The notes under the pieces were generated by a model. That model saw only the letters and a program-made list of their open reading frames with translations. It ran no database searches and had not been told where the DNA came from. From Pelagomonas calceolata (Eukaryota > Sar > Pelagophyceae > Pelagomonadales > Pelagomonadaceae), in NCBI GenBank assembly GCA_918797485.1, contig CAKKNE010000001.1:5828001-5892000 (forward strand): a stretch of DNA of 64,000 nucleotides. Reading direction: 5' to 3'. This document shows, piece by piece, positions 1 through 9,891 of this stretch (position 1 is its first letter; each line of letters opens with the position of its first letter). The position numbers and the translations under genes were made by a program.

Positions 1-350
1 CGTCGATGAATCTGCAGGGTGTCGGCACTGCTTTGTGCTATCAGTCACTGAGCACTACGTCTCGAGCAATGCGATCTCAGCCTGCACCAAGCTCGAGCTC
101 GAGCGCTCATTCATCGAACCGGGTTTTTCGCGTCGATCGCAGGCATGCGTCCGGCCTGCCACCGATGCCTCCCGCGAGAGACGGAGTGCTCCCAATCTCG
201 TGCGGGTGCGCCACCCCGGCCGAACCGCCACAGTTGTTGCCCAAAGCGTCGGTGCTAATTCGCGCGCACGCAAGGCTGTACGCCAAACGGCGTCGACGCG
301 TCACACGTCCAAAAAGCGCCGCGCGCCGCAGCGGGCAGCCCGCCGCAGCC

Positions 351-2174
351 ATGATGTTCGACGCCGTACCTCCACCAAATGGAACACCTACTGGAGACGA
401 CGGCGCCGCCTACGCCACCTTACTGAACACCGTCGAGAGCCTCCAGGCGGACCTCCAACAGACCATCACGACCTGCCATTCCCTAAGGGAGCAGAACGCG
501 ATTTTGCAGAGGGACCACGATAAAGCAAGGGAGGAGGTACTTAGGCAAAGGGAAAAGGTCGCCGCCAATAGAACTGAATTAGTAGAACAAGCTAAAGCCA
601 AGATCGAGGCCGATCGGGCCACGGAAGCGCTCGTGGCGAAGTGGAAGGTCCAGCTTGACTCGAGGACCAGAGAACTCGAGGAGGTGCAAAAGAAGTTAGT
701 GCCCCAGGACTTAGATATGTTAAGGATCCAAATTCAAGAGGAGCTCGAGGTGCCGCACCAGCAGAAGATTTCGGACCTCGAGGCGGAGGCGCGATCCTTC
801 CAACAGATGTTTTTCAATGTGCGGAGGGAGCTCGAGCGGTCCAAGACGGAGTTCGCGGCCTATACCGAGCACCAGGAGGCCGCGCGGGCGTCGGACCGCG
901 CGACGCATGATGCGGAGCATCGGGGGTTGCGTCGAAGAGTCGTCGAGCTCGAAGCTGCCGCTGCCGATGGTCCTGATGGCGCGGATTTGCAGCGCGGTTT
1001 GGAGGCCAAAGTCCTCGCGTTGGAGGTCAAATGTCGGGAATTGATGAAGGAAAATGATGATTTGCGGAGGGAGCACGACGGCGCCATTGGTGATAAAAAT
1101 GCTGCTGTACAAGGAAGGGCGGAGGACGCGTGTGCTGCCAAAGCGTTAACTGGACAGTTAAAAACTGATGTAGTGGGTCTAGAAAGGAGGTTGGCCGAGG
1201 CGACGAATCGCATCACGAAGCTCGAACAGGATGTGGAGAGCAAACAGCGAGACTTAGACGCAGCAAAAGAAAATTACCGGCTGGCGTCGATGGAGAGCGA
1301 AAAAAGGGACAGAGCTCGGTTGCAGCGCGTGGCGGACGCCGAGAGCGCCGCCGTCGATCTTAGGAGGGAAGTGGATGCTGCGCGCGCTGAGTTACAACGA
1401 GACGCTGATATGTATGGGAGAAAACTAGAACAGTGCGAGACCGAACTGTCGACGGCGAAACGGCAGGCCTTTGAAGCAAGGATGCAGTGCGACGCCACGG
1501 TCAATACGGCGAGACAGGAATGTCGCGAGTTGTGTGCGTCACTCGAGGAACGTCTCGTACAACAAGACCTCGACAAGTCGGCAGCGGAGAAGCAGAAGCG
1601 CGACTTCGAGCAGCAGGCCATTGACGAGTCGCGGAAGCTGCAGGCCGAACTGAAAGTACTTACTGGTAAGGTCGCACGACTGGAGGGTGATGTGGAAAAA
1701 ACTCATAAGCCGAAGATTCAGTTGTTGGAAGACGAGAAGGCTCGAGTGGCGTTGGATAGAGATGCTCACAAAAGACGAGCTGATGCTCTAGAAGCGGCGG
1801 AGAATGCTGCATTGAAGGCGGTGGACGACAAGGACCGAGCTGTATTGGACGTCAAAAAGGCCGAGACGAAGTATGCTGAAGCTAGACGCGAGGCGGAACG
1901 GTTCCGGGAAGAGATTGCTCATTTAAGAGAGACTCATGCTCGCGAGTTGGGCGATGTTCGGGCCCAAATCGCCGAAGACAAGGCCCACGTCGCCGAAGCC
2001 ATAAGGGCCGAGACGGACGCTATCAGGAGGGAGGCCTCGGCGGAGCTCAAGAAGGAGCGGAAACGGTCGGCGGCCTACAAGGAGAAGTGCCTCCAGGCGC
2101 ACAACCGCGAGAAGCGTCTCACATCAACATTGAAGGCTACGACCCGAGCGCAAGCCGAGGACCTCGTGGCCTAA
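351..2174 (+). CDS. CEP83-like coiled-coil protein (centriole distal appendage)
   Basis: A 607-residue, almost wholly coiled-coil protein. Residues about 120-185 read LRIQIQEELEVP, then a Leu/Glu-rich stretch with NVRRELERSKTEF; this closely resembles the conserved N-terminal segment of human CEP83/CCDC41 (LRAQIQQELETP ... KLRYEHTFLKSEF). The C-terminal KERKRSAAYKEKCLQAHN region also resembles the CEP83 tail. CEP83 anchors distal appendages of the mother centriole and licenses basal-body docking. I chose the ATG at 351 (context gccATGATG); the frame is open further upstream but that part is low-complexity and unlike the family. The stop overlaps by about 4 bases the stop of the convergent gene. 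Identity rests on remembered family sequence; another centrosomal coiled coil is the alternative. Confidence 0.6.
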   Translation: MMFDAVPPPNGTPTGDDGAAYATLLNTVESLQADLQQTITTCHSLREQNAILQRDHDKAREEVLRQREKVAANRTELVEQAKAKIEADRATEALVAKWKVQLDSRTRELEEVQKKLVPQDLDMLRIQIQEELEVPHQQKISDLEAEARSFQQMFFNVRRELERSKTEFAAYTEHQEAARASDRATHDAEHRGLRRRVVELEAAAADGPDGADLQRGLEAKVLALEVKCRELMKENDDLRREHDGAIGDKNAAVQGRAEDACAAKALTGQLKTDVVGLERRLAEATNRITKLEQDVESKQRDLDAAKENYRLASMESEKRDRARLQRVADAESAAVDLRREVDAARAELQRDADMYGRKLEQCETELSTAKRQAFEARMQCDATVNTARQECRELCASLEERLVQQDLDKSAAEKQKRDFEQQAIDESRKLQAELKVLTGKVARLEGDVEKTHKPKIQLLEDEKARVALDRDAHKRRADALEAAENAALKAVDDKDRAVLDVKKAETKYAEARREAERFREEIAHLRETHARELGDVRAQIAEDKAHVAEAIRAETDAIRREASAELKKERKRSAAYKEKCLQAHNREKRLTSTLKATTRAQAEDLVA

Positions 2175-3084
2175 GTTACACTTTTCCTAAGGAAGGAGTC
2201 GTAGGTCCCGACGTCTTCTCCGGGGGTCGTATCGATTTCCACTGTTTCCACGACGGCCTCGAGGACGTCCTCGAGACTGAAGGAGCTCCGGTTCGGTAGA
2301 GCCAATTGGGGAGCGATCCTCAACAGATCCTCTCTCTCGACGACCGCGTCGGGCCGCCCCGGCTCCAATAAGTGCCACGCGTCCCTACAATCCCGCGTCA
2401 CTCCCCTACAATCGACGCAGACGCGCGCGATGGCCGAGAACTGCTCGAAATCAACAATAACACCACAACTTTCAGAAATGCGCTCGACGAGCATGTCGGA
2501 GATGTGCTCGGGCATGTCGACGGCGCACGCCTTCGCCAAGCGCGCGCAATCGTCGCGGCCGCAGTACGGTGATTGCAGAGAAGTAGCGGCCTGTGTGGAA
2601 ATCAAATTTACGGCGTGTTCGTCCTGAATCGCCGCGTCGATCTCCACGCCATCGACGCGGCGCCTGCTCGATGGCGTGGCGATGCCGGTTCCTCACCGCT
2701 CGACGGAGCCAGCGCGGCCACGTCATCGCCGAGAAATGGGGAAACAGCTATAGTCAATTCATCGCCGAGAAATGACTTAATGAAGAATTATCGGGTGCAC
2801 CCGACGCACTGGTTGATTTCCACACAGCTAGCGGCCATCGCCGCGTAGACACTCGCGCATTCGTCCAGAAACTGGTCCGGCGACCTTTGTGCCGCCACGA
2901 GCCTCCGGAAGGCCTTCGTCGTTTCTGTCGTACTCCCACAAAGCTCGTCGAGGTACTGCACAACAAATTCGAGCGGCCGCTCGGGTCGGTACAACAGCGT
3001 TTCCGTGAGCACCTTTTCGAGCAGGCGCTGGACGGCGGCCTCGTCGTCTCTGCTCGGGCTGTGCCGCGGGGGCTCGTCGTCCAT
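2171..3084 (-). CDS. RIIa-domain protein with EF-hand-like C-terminus, one introner intron
   Basis: Two exons, 3084-2836 and 2590-2171, give 222 residues. Residues about 20-50 (LLEKVLTETLLYRPERPLEF) match the RIIa/Dpy-30 dimerisation-docking fold, with the 'YRPE.PLEF' signature seen in ciliary proteins such as EFCAB10. The C-terminal half is acidic and helical (VIVDFEQFSAIARV) with EF-hand-like spacing but no clear calcium loop. The intron is a 245-bp introner with an 8-bp target duplication. Splicing at a GC donor at the duplication start and an AG at 2591 restores the uninterrupted frame (...YAAM then AATSLQ...). Convergent with the CEP83-like gene, which also points to a basal-body or axonemal role (inference). 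Confidence 0.6.
2591..2835 (-). mobile_element. Introner intron, copy 1 (reverse orientation)
   Basis: The element occupies about 2592-2828. It has terminal inverted repeats TGTGTGGAAATCAA / TTGATTTCCACACA and is flanked by the perfect 8-bp duplication TAGCGGCC at 2584-2591 and 2829-2836. On the gene strand the donor is GC, the second and third bases of the duplicated GGCCGCTA, and the acceptor is CACAG. It carries the internal family blocks CCATCGACGCG and CTGCTCGATGGCGTG, plus a private internal duplication (CATCGCCGAGAAATG at about 2727 and 2760). It is the longest copy in the window. Confidence 0.85.
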
Positions 3085-3625
3085 TTTGCCTGTGCTGCCC
3101 TCACTGGTTCGGGGCAGCTAGTGTTGTCGGCAGCCCCTCTTCTGGGTGGTTCTCTGGCTGGTGTTGTCAGCAGCCCATCTACTGGATCGCGGGCAGCCTC
3201 GAAACCGTCGGGCTAGCGCTGGGCGTCTAGGTATTGGCAGGCGCGATGCTTGGGCAGCTTTAATGCAAATGAATGGCAGCTTTTGTAGCCTCGTGCGGGT
3301 TCCTAGACGAGCTACGCGTAACGAGAGGAGCGGCATGCGTGCGAGCGCTCCCCGACGGACTGCGTTTTTGTATCGGGTTTCGCGTGCGACCGGCACTTGC
3401 GAAGGGAGAAGCACCAGCACGCGGTGAATTGACGCTGAAAACCTGCCTTCGGCCGTACCGGTATAGCTTCAGAGCCTTCTCGAACCCTCCAGCCCGATTC
3501 CGCAGCGATTCGGGCCCCCGCCGGCGAGTTTGGCTTCCGGAGAGCTTCTGCAGATTGGAGGCAGAGCATCAACTGCGGAGCGAATTCCGCCTTCGGAGAG
3601 ACAACAAAGAAGTGAGAAAACAACA
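3085..3625. other. Divergent intergenic region with a 29-bp near-tandem repeat
   Basis: About 540 bp between two divergent start codons. It holds two copies of a 29-bp unit (3117-3145 and 3157-3185, about five mismatches) around GTGTTGTC(G/A)GCAGCCC. The left copy begins GCTAGTGT and weakly resembles the palindromic 5'-flank motif found elsewhere in the window. No convincing coding region; presumably a shared promoter. Confidence 0.5.
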
Positions 3626-6600
3626 ATGTCCGAGCTGCGCCAGTCGTCGCGCCCGCGCAAGGCGAGCGCGCGCGCGCGCGAGGCGGCGGCGGACGCCGAG
3701 GACGAGCCTCCAAAAACACCAGTCAAGCGGCAGAAACAAACCAAAGCGGTAGCCACGCCCGCGCCGCCGGTCGCGGAACAAACTGAAGACGACGCCTGGG
3801 CCCAGTGCGACGCCTGCCAGAAGTGGCGGCTCCTCCCGAAGGACCACGTCGTCGACAAAGGGAAACAGTGGACCTGTTCTCTGGTAGGAAGAAGCTGCGA
3901 CGAGCGCGCCGACGACGACACCGAACCAACGGGCACGGTGACGCCCCCGCCGGAACCGCCGCCGCCGACGCAGCACCCGGTCTCACTCAAGGACCTCGAC
4001 ACGAAGCCTGAGGATAGGGCCAAGGTCATGCGCATGAAGTGCCCCGAGCTGCGGGACGCGTTACGGGCCAAAGGTTTAAGTGTAGACGGCCTGAAAGAGA
4101 CGCTGCAAGCGCGACTGCTGAACCCGACGTCGAACGACGTCGCGCGGAAGAAGCGGACGGATCCGACCGTGACGACGTTCCGCAAGCGCGAGCGACGGAA
4201 CGGCCGCTGGGGCCCCTGGGTCGACACCGTCGTCCCCGAGGAGGGCCTCACGTACCGAACGCGGCGCGACGGGGGGGTCATCCGCATCTACCGCAACTTC
4301 GAGAGTTTGGAAGATCGTGTAGTATTACAAGCGACGGTGGCCGAGACGACGTTGTTCCGCCAGTACAAATTCGGCAATGTTCCCGAGCCTAGGGTACACA
4401 TGCTCTTAGCGCCAGAGTCCGCCCCGGGCTGCGCGTATAGCTACCACGGCGTCACGATGCGCGCTTCTTCCATCGAACAGGCGCCCTGCGTCAAGGTTCT
4501 GGCCGACAAGTGCACGGAGAAGTTCGGGAAGGAGTGGAACGTTGGTGTGGATGTAGTAGCCTATAGAGATGGTTATGACAGCTGCGGCTGGCACGCCGAC
4601 GACACGCAGGGCGAAACACTCATAGTAGCGGTAATATTACAAAGTGGCGGCGGTCCGAGACGGGTCCAGTTCCGGCCGAAGACGCCCGACGCGAAATACG
4701 ATGACTCCAATGGAATCACGCGGCGGAGCAAGGACCACATTGGGGAACGGCCGTTGCAAGATGGTGACGAAGAGATCGAGTTGTGGATCGAGGAGGGCGA
4801 TTGTTATACGATGGATCGAGGCGTGCAGATCGGGTATGAACACCAAGTGCCCAAGGTGCCTTCTTACGGATCTAGGAGAGTCGTAGCTATATTGAGAGAA
4901 GGCCAGCCCCGTTTTAAGGCCGAGGGCGCGGACACGGGCACGCCGAACGCGTCCCTAGAACCACCGGAACGGTGGGACTACGAAAAGAACGGCGGCCGGT
5001 TCGGGAAAATTGCGAAGGTCGACGAAGGTGAAGGTGTCTATTATAGCAGGGAGCACTTGTGTGCGACGGGCGGGCACAACCAAGCGCAACGTGGGGTCAG
5101 TGGTTCGCTCGAGAGAGGTGCCGAGTCCGTCGTGGTGTCGCGGTGTTCTTCGAAGATGCGGGAGGCCGACGGCGTCTCGTGGTTGCGGTACACATCAACT
5201 CGAAAGCAGGGTGCGGCTGCTCTATGGAGGAATTTGGTGACGAACGGCCAGCCCATTCGGGTGTTTCGCTCCTCCAAGCTGGCGAACGCGTGGGCGCCTC
5301 CTCTGCTGAATGGCAAGAAGGAGCCGGCGCAGTACCGCTACGACGGCTTGTATGACATCGCGTGCATGTGGGACGACGAGGGGAACCGATCTGTCAAACA
5401 ACCCAGCCAGGCGCCGCCCGGTTCTCGAAAGGGCAAGAAGCGCAAGGCGCCTCCATCCATGCCGCGGACCGTGGCGACGCGCGGCGTGCGGCCCGACATC
5501 CTCCAGGCGCTGCCGCCGCCCGCAGTGCCCGCGGTCGTCCAGGCGCCTCCTGTTAGTCCTCAGGGGCCTCCGTCGACGCCCGCGGCCGCACGCCCGGACA
5601 GCCTCCAGGCGCTGCCGCCGCCGCCGCCGCCGGCAGAGACTTTGGGTAACGACGACATGGACTGCGACGGCCGCGGACCGGCGCCGACCGCCGGGACCAA
5701 CTTCGTCGTCCCGCCCGTGCGCCAGAGCTACGAGCAGCCGATCGACGCCGCCGGCGCGAGCGACGACGGATGCCCGATGCCTGGGCTGGTCGCCGAGACC
5801 GCCGCGGCGCCCGAGGTTCCTGCGCCCGCGCCTCCAGCCGAGCCCGCAGCGATGGAGACCGAGCCCACGGCCGCGCCGAAGGCTGAGCCGGAGCCCGCGC
5901 CGGAACCGGCGGCCTCCGCGCCGGCCGCCGCGGCTGCCCAGGCGGACGCGAGCGACGGCGGCGGGCCGAAGACGGAGCCGGACGCCGGCACTCCGGCCGC
6001 CGGGGACGACGCCGCCGACGCGAAGCTGGCGCTGGCCCCCATCGCACCGGCCGCGGCCGCCGAAGGCGAGGAAATGGGCGCGCCGGCGTACACGTTCCTC
6101 CTCAGGAGAAGGGAGGACGTCAACGCGTGCTCGAACGCGGAATTGATAGAGCGCTTGACGAAGCAGGCGGGCGGCCTCGCGCCGCCGCCCGATCTTATGC
6201 CGGAGACGCTGCCGCGATTGGCCTGGGTCTGCGACGCTGCCCCAGATAGGTATGATGACGACGACGAGGACTTCTTCGGCGGGCCCGGCGGTTATAAGAG
6301 GGCGCGTTGCATGCCGGAGGTGGACTTGAAAGCAAGGTGCGCCGAACTACTGGGCGAGATGGTCGCGCTGACGGTCGCCGAGGCCGGCGGGCTGCACGGC
6401 GGCGAGGGCGCTCCAATTTGGAGCGGCTCTTTCGTCCAACAAGACTACGCGCGCTGGCTGGCCCACCGGCGCTTGTTGTGGCGGTCTTTAAGATTTGCGA
6501 AACAACGAAAGTGCCCGCCGCCCATCGATACGAGCACCGGCGCCGAGTGGGCCGAAGCACTAAAAGCGACGACCGAGCGGAGCGTCATGGCCATGGTCGC

Positions 6601-7219
6601 GGCGGCGCAGCGACGGGCGCACTGCGCTCCTGTCGTCGAAGACATTCTCGAGGAGGACGTTGCTGAAGGTCTGTGTGCGCTGTGCGGCGCGGGCGCCGAC
6701 GACGAGGCTGTAGAAGGGCCGCTCATGGCGTTTAAGAAGGGCGACGAGCGCGTTCTAGTGCACCAGGCCTGCGCGTCGTGCTCGTCGGAGGTGTACTTTG
6801 ATATGCAGTCTAGGCTCTGCAACGTGTTGAAAGCAGTTAAAAGAGGAAGAGGCCTCAAGTGCGCCGCGGGCAAAAAATGTACAAGGCCCAGGAAATCGGG
6901 CGCGACGGCGGGCTGCTCCGTCGCGTCATGCAAGCGCAGTTATCATGTGCGGTGCTGCCTCGACACGGGCTGGACCTTCGGGCCGAACAAGACCTTCTTC
7001 TGTCCGGTCCATAGGCGGGCGAACTACGACCCGAAGGACATGTCGGACGATTGGTGGACCTTCGACTGCGCCTGCGGCCGGAAGGGCCTGAACTTCGACG
7101 ACGGCACGGCCATGTGGGAGTGCTCGAAGTGCGGGTCGTGGCAGCACGCCGCGTGCGCGGGCGGCGCCGAGGACGCGGAGGCGCCCGACGACTACGCGTG
7201 CTTCCGCTGCCGCGGCTGA
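3626..7219 (+). CDS. CW / SAP / AlkB dioxygenase / SRA / PHD multidomain chromatin protein
   Basis: Single-exon, 1,197 residues from ATG 3626 (caacaATGTCC). Domains in order: CW-type zinc finger (57-93, QCDACQKWRLLP ... WTC ... C); SAP motif (about 134-165); AlkB-like 2-oxoglutarate/Fe(II) dioxygenase (about 240-425) with HAD at 323-325, His in EHQ at 406 and Arg at 417-418, so the metal- and cosubstrate-binding set looks complete; SRA-YDG domain (about 450-590, GHNQAQRG ... QPIRVFRSS ... YRYDGLYDI); a Pro/Ala-rich linker; an extended PHD module (about 1014-1131); a final PHD finger (about 1143-1197). SRA domains bind modified cytosine and AlkB enzymes remove methyl groups oxidatively, so a reader-eraser role on DNA is plausible (inference). 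The frame extends 32 codons upstream, but the chosen ATG has the better context. Confidence 0.85.
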   Translation: MSELRQSSRPRKASARAREAAADAEDEPPKTPVKRQKQTKAVATPAPPVAEQTEDDAWAQCDACQKWRLLPKDHVVDKGKQWTCSLVGRSCDERADDDTEPTGTVTPPPEPPPPTQHPVSLKDLDTKPEDRAKVMRMKCPELRDALRAKGLSVDGLKETLQARLLNPTSNDVARKKRTDPTVTTFRKRERRNGRWGPWVDTVVPEEGLTYRTRRDGGVIRIYRNFESLEDRVVLQATVAETTLFRQYKFGNVPEPRVHMLLAPESAPGCAYSYHGVTMRASSIEQAPCVKVLADKCTEKFGKEWNVGVDVVAYRDGYDSCGWHADDTQGETLIVAVILQSGGGPRRVQFRPKTPDAKYDDSNGITRRSKDHIGERPLQDGDEEIELWIEEGDCYTMDRGVQIGYEHQVPKVPSYGSRRVVAILREGQPRFKAEGADTGTPNASLEPPERWDYEKNGGRFGKIAKVDEGEGVYYSREHLCATGGHNQAQRGVSGSLERGAESVVVSRCSSKMREADGVSWLRYTSTRKQGAAALWRNLVTNGQPIRVFRSSKLANAWAPPLLNGKKEPAQYRYDGLYDIACMWDDEGNRSVKQPSQAPPGSRKGKKRKAPPSMPRTVATRGVRPDILQALPPPAVPAVVQAPPVSPQGPPSTPAAARPDSLQALPPPPPPAETLGNDDMDCDGRGPAPTAGTNFVVPPVRQSYEQPIDAAGASDDGCPMPGLVAETAAAPEVPAPAPPAEPAAMETEPTAAPKAEPEPAPEPAASAPAAAAAQADASDGGGPKTEPDAGTPAAGDDAADAKLALAPIAPAAAAEGEEMGAPAYTFLLRRREDVNACSNAELIERLTKQAGGLAPPPDLMPETLPRLAWVCDAAPDRYDDDDEDFFGGPGGYKRARCMPEVDLKARCAELLGEMVALTVAEAGGLHGGEGAPIWSGSFVQQDYARWLAHRRLLWRSLRFAKQRKCPPPIDTSTGAEWAEALKATTERSVMAMVAAAQRRAHCAPVVEDILEEDVAEGLCALCGAGADDEAVEGPLMAFKKGDERVLVHQACASCSSEVYFDMQSRLCNVLKAVKRGRGLKCAAGKKCTRPRKSGATAGCSVASCKRSYHVRCCLDTGWTFGPNKTFFCPVHRRANYDPKDMSDDWWTFDCACGRKGLNFDDGTAMWECSKCGSWQHAACAGGAEDAEAPDDYACFRCRG

Positions 7220-7527
7220 AGCCCCTCCCCCTCCCCCTCCCCCATCGCGTAACATTGATTACCTCGACACCACGGGTTTTTCACGCTTTGCGGCATGCAT
7301 TTGCCTCTGCTCCTTGCCCTTTTAAGTGCTCTGTGCGAGTACTCATCGCCAATAGACCGTGCTGAACAATTGGGCTCTGGAACGCGCGAGAACAGGCACA
7401 GGAACACAGGAATTGAGGAGTTAAGCCGACACCGCAATCAGGCCTGGCTCTGCGCTAGACGCCACCGGCGCGCGTCCGCACACGAAGTCGACGCCGTCGA
7501 CGCCGGCGCCGCCGCGACGCAACAACA
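7220..7527 (+). promoter_or_regulatory. Promoter region of the CDF transporter gene
   Basis: About 308 bp with no gene. It contains the recurrent 10-mer CGGGTTTTTC at 7273-7282, about 245 bp upstream of the transporter ATG, and a short pyrimidine-rich run just after the preceding stop (7223-7243). Confidence 0.4.
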
Positions 7528-8715
7528 ATGATGAAGGAGATGGAGATGGTCTCGAGCCCGCGCCCGCCGCGGCCGGGCCCCGCGGCGACCGCGACCAGCG
7601 CTCGCAAGCCCACCGCGCGGTGCTCGTCCGCGCTGGGCTGGGTCGTCGCCATGAACGTGTTGCTGGCGGCGACGCAGATTGCTGTGGGTTCGGCTGTGAA
7701 ATCGCTGGCGCTCGTCGCCGACGGCGTGCACACGCTCTCGGACGCGCTCGCGGCCTACGTCGCGCACCTGGCGGAGACGTACGAGAGCAAGGCGTTCGAC
7801 CGGGATCGGTGGCCCTTCGGCTACTCGCGCGCCTCGACGGTCGGCGCGCTGATAAATGTCGCCGCGCTCGAGGCGCTCTGTTTTTCCATCGCGCTCCACG
7901 CGACGTGTCGGATGTTTGATCCCGAACCTCCGACAAATCTGAAGTGGTTGGCCCTAACGTCGCTCCTCGGCGTGGTCATCAACGGTGTCTCCGCGGTCCT
8001 CACGTGCTGCGGCGTGCGGGGCGCACACGTCCATTTGGGCCACGGCGCCACGGGCTACGAGGGCCTGAGCATCTCCGAGGACGGGCAGCCGAAGGGCTCC
8101 GCGTGCGTCTGCTGCGCGCCGATCGTGCCGTCGCCGCTGACGCCGCGGAAGCTGTCGGTCGACGGCGAGGTTACAACGAAGCCGGAGGAGTTGGGCGTCG
8201 GGCGTTTGGCGCTGGTCGCGCATCTCGCGGGGGACGCGGTCACGTGCGCCGTCGTCCTGGCGGAGGCGCTGGTGTTGAAGTACGCGGCGCCGAAGCTGCC
8301 GCGGCGGACGCGGCGACTCCTTTTGCGATATTTGGACCCGTCGCTATCGTTGATATTGGGCTTCGCGATCGGCGCGGCGGCGTGGCCGGTGGGCGCGCGC
8401 GCGGCGCGGAACCTCCTCGACGAGTCGGCGCAGCCCGGTCTGAAGGGCAAACTCGCGGCGCTCGACGGCGTGTTGAAGGTCGACGGCGCCGCTTTGCTCG
8501 TTTTGCGGGACCAGCCATTCGCCGCGGCCGGTCTCGCGCATCTCATCGCGGCGGATGCCCGATCGGCTGAAATCGCATCGAAGGCCGCGCGTGGGCTTTT
8601 CCGAGATATCGGCGCGCGCGAGGTCTACGTCGACGTCCGGTTGGCGCCTTCCGAGCTGTCCGCGCCGGGGGCGGGATGGGCACGGATGAAGCGACCATCG
8701 GCGGCGATGGTGTGA
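7528..8715 (+). CDS. Cation diffusion facilitator (ZnT/SLC30-type) metal transporter
   Basis: 395 residues. The membrane domain begins near residue 35 (ALGWVVAMNVLLAATQ). It has the two CDF metal-site motifs: helix 2 SLALVADGVHTLSDALA (HxxxD) and helix 5 HLAGDAVTCAVVLAEALV (HxxxD). A His-containing loop (AHVHLGHG) follows helix 4, as in many ZnT proteins. The C-terminal about 90 residues (ALDGVLKVDGA ... GAREVYVDVRLA) fit the cytosolic metallochaperone-like domain. Family members export Zn2+ (sometimes Mn2+ or Fe2+) from the cytosol by proton antiport, into vesicles or out of the cell; substrate and membrane cannot be read here. Tandem ATGs start the frame (ATGATGAAG) and either could be used. 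Length is usual for the family. Confidence 0.85.
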   Translation: MMKEMEMVSSPRPPRPGPAATATSARKPTARCSSALGWVVAMNVLLAATQIAVGSAVKSLALVADGVHTLSDALAAYVAHLAETYESKAFDRDRWPFGYSRASTVGALINVAALEALCFSIALHATCRMFDPEPPTNLKWLALTSLLGVVINGVSAVLTCCGVRGAHVHLGHGATGYEGLSISEDGQPKGSACVCCAPIVPSPLTPRKLSVDGEVTTKPEELGVGRLALVAHLAGDAVTCAVVLAEALVLKYAAPKLPRRTRRLLLRYLDPSLSLILGFAIGAAAWPVGARAARNLLDESAQPGLKGKLAALDGVLKVDGAALLVLRDQPFAAAGLAHLIAADARSAEIASKAARGLFRDIGAREVYVDVRLAPSELSAPGAGWARMKRPSAAMV

Positions 8716-8860
8716 GGGGTGTAATGTTCTTGGTCGTATTTATGTATGTCGGTTCCAAGTCCCGCGGAGCGGCCGCCCAGAGCGGGAATTAAGCTCTGAA
8801 CTTCACTATTCGGGGGTCAGTCGGAGAGGTCTGTTTTCAAAAGCCATCCGCCTAGGCCTG

Positions 8861-8918
8861 TATACATGTATACTATATGTATGTATATACATACATACAT
8901 ACATATATATATATATAC
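8861..8918. repeat. TATG/CATA and TA microsatellite
   Basis: Simple-sequence tract of about 58 bp mixing TATG, CATA and TA units, in an otherwise GC-rich genome. Confidence 0.85.
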
Positions 8919-8923
8919 GGATT

Positions 8924-8944
8924 CCTAGTGTGTCGATACGCTAG
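8924..8944 (+). repeat. Degenerate palindromic 5'-flank motif
   Basis: CCTAGTGTG at the left and CGCTAG at the right, 21 bp, matching the ends of the recurrent motif but not its centre. It is far (about 1.5 kb) from any start codon. Confidence 0.3.
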
Positions 8945-9260
8945 ATCACCAGGTCTTGCGGCTCGCCAAAGTAGACCAGCGATTGACACCGCCATCTAAC
9001 GTCCAAATAGTACATCATATCAACTCCAGCCCAGTTTTCATACATAATCGACGGAACCGGAGCCGACGGCCCGCGCTCGGAGGGCGGGAGAAGAATTCTA
9101 CTAGACAACTCTCGCGTTTATGTTCGTTTCCTTCCGTTTGTTAGTGGTAGATTCCATTTAGGCCGAATCAGCGATCACTGAGCTATGTAAGATGCTCCAT
9201 TGGAGTCCCGCGATTCGTCGACTTCGGGACCTCACGTTTTATGGGAAAACACGCCCAGAT

Positions 9261-9343
9261 CCTAGACCCGCGAGTATCAGCGACGCCACTACCCAGATGG
9301 ACCATAACGCCGTTGTTCTATTCACGATCGACCGACTTGCCCG
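9261..9343 (+). repeat. Diverged direct repeat, copy A
   Basis: About 83 bp, roughly 70 percent identical by eye to 9551-9633, 290 bp downstream. Shared blocks include CCATAAC/TCATAAT and GACCGACTTG. Read in one frame the copies give related peptides (MDHN...DRL), partly through synonymous differences. Confidence 0.55.
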
Positions 9344-9550
9344 TTCTCCGCGGACGACGGTGCGTACGCGGGGCACTGAATTGGCCCCAGACCGGTGGTT
9401 TATAAAATAAATTTGCGTTTCAGGCGCTTCGGTTACGGGACGGGCCAGCTAACCGGCTTGATTGTGTACTACATTGCTACGAGACCCCAAGATGCTCGGC
9501 GCGGGTGGACGGTCTCGCGGGCCCAACATCTCGCCAATTTGAGCGCCATA

Positions 9551-9633
9551 CCTGGACCTGCGACCATCAGCCCGTGTACCATCACCATGGATCATAATGT
9601 GATCATTTATTCCATGACCGACCGACTTGAGCG
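9551..9633 (+). repeat. Diverged direct repeat, copy B
   Basis: Partner of 9261-9343; see that entry. It lies in a different open frame from copy A and shows no recognised domain. Confidence 0.55.
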
Positions 9634-9891
9634 AGCTCCAGATAAAGATGTTCACGGCCCGAGCGTGGGCAGCACAAAAGTACCCTTCTCGCCGTGTAGA
9701 TGTCATATACTTGTAGTTGACTATCGGTGAGGTAGTATGGGGTCCGACGAGACCGCTATTACGATTCCTGGGGCCCCTAAAAAATTGGCGTTTTGACGGG
9801 AACGGGGCGCCATCGGGCCCAAATTATTTACTTTTTTCGGGGGCAGATCGGCCCCTGGAGGCCTCTCAGGGTAGGTCTGGTAGTGGTTAGT

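Noticed and set aside
3117-3185. The 29-bp near-tandem repeat as members of the palindromic motif family
   Set aside because: Only the left GCTAGTGT matches; the right CTAGC end is missing.
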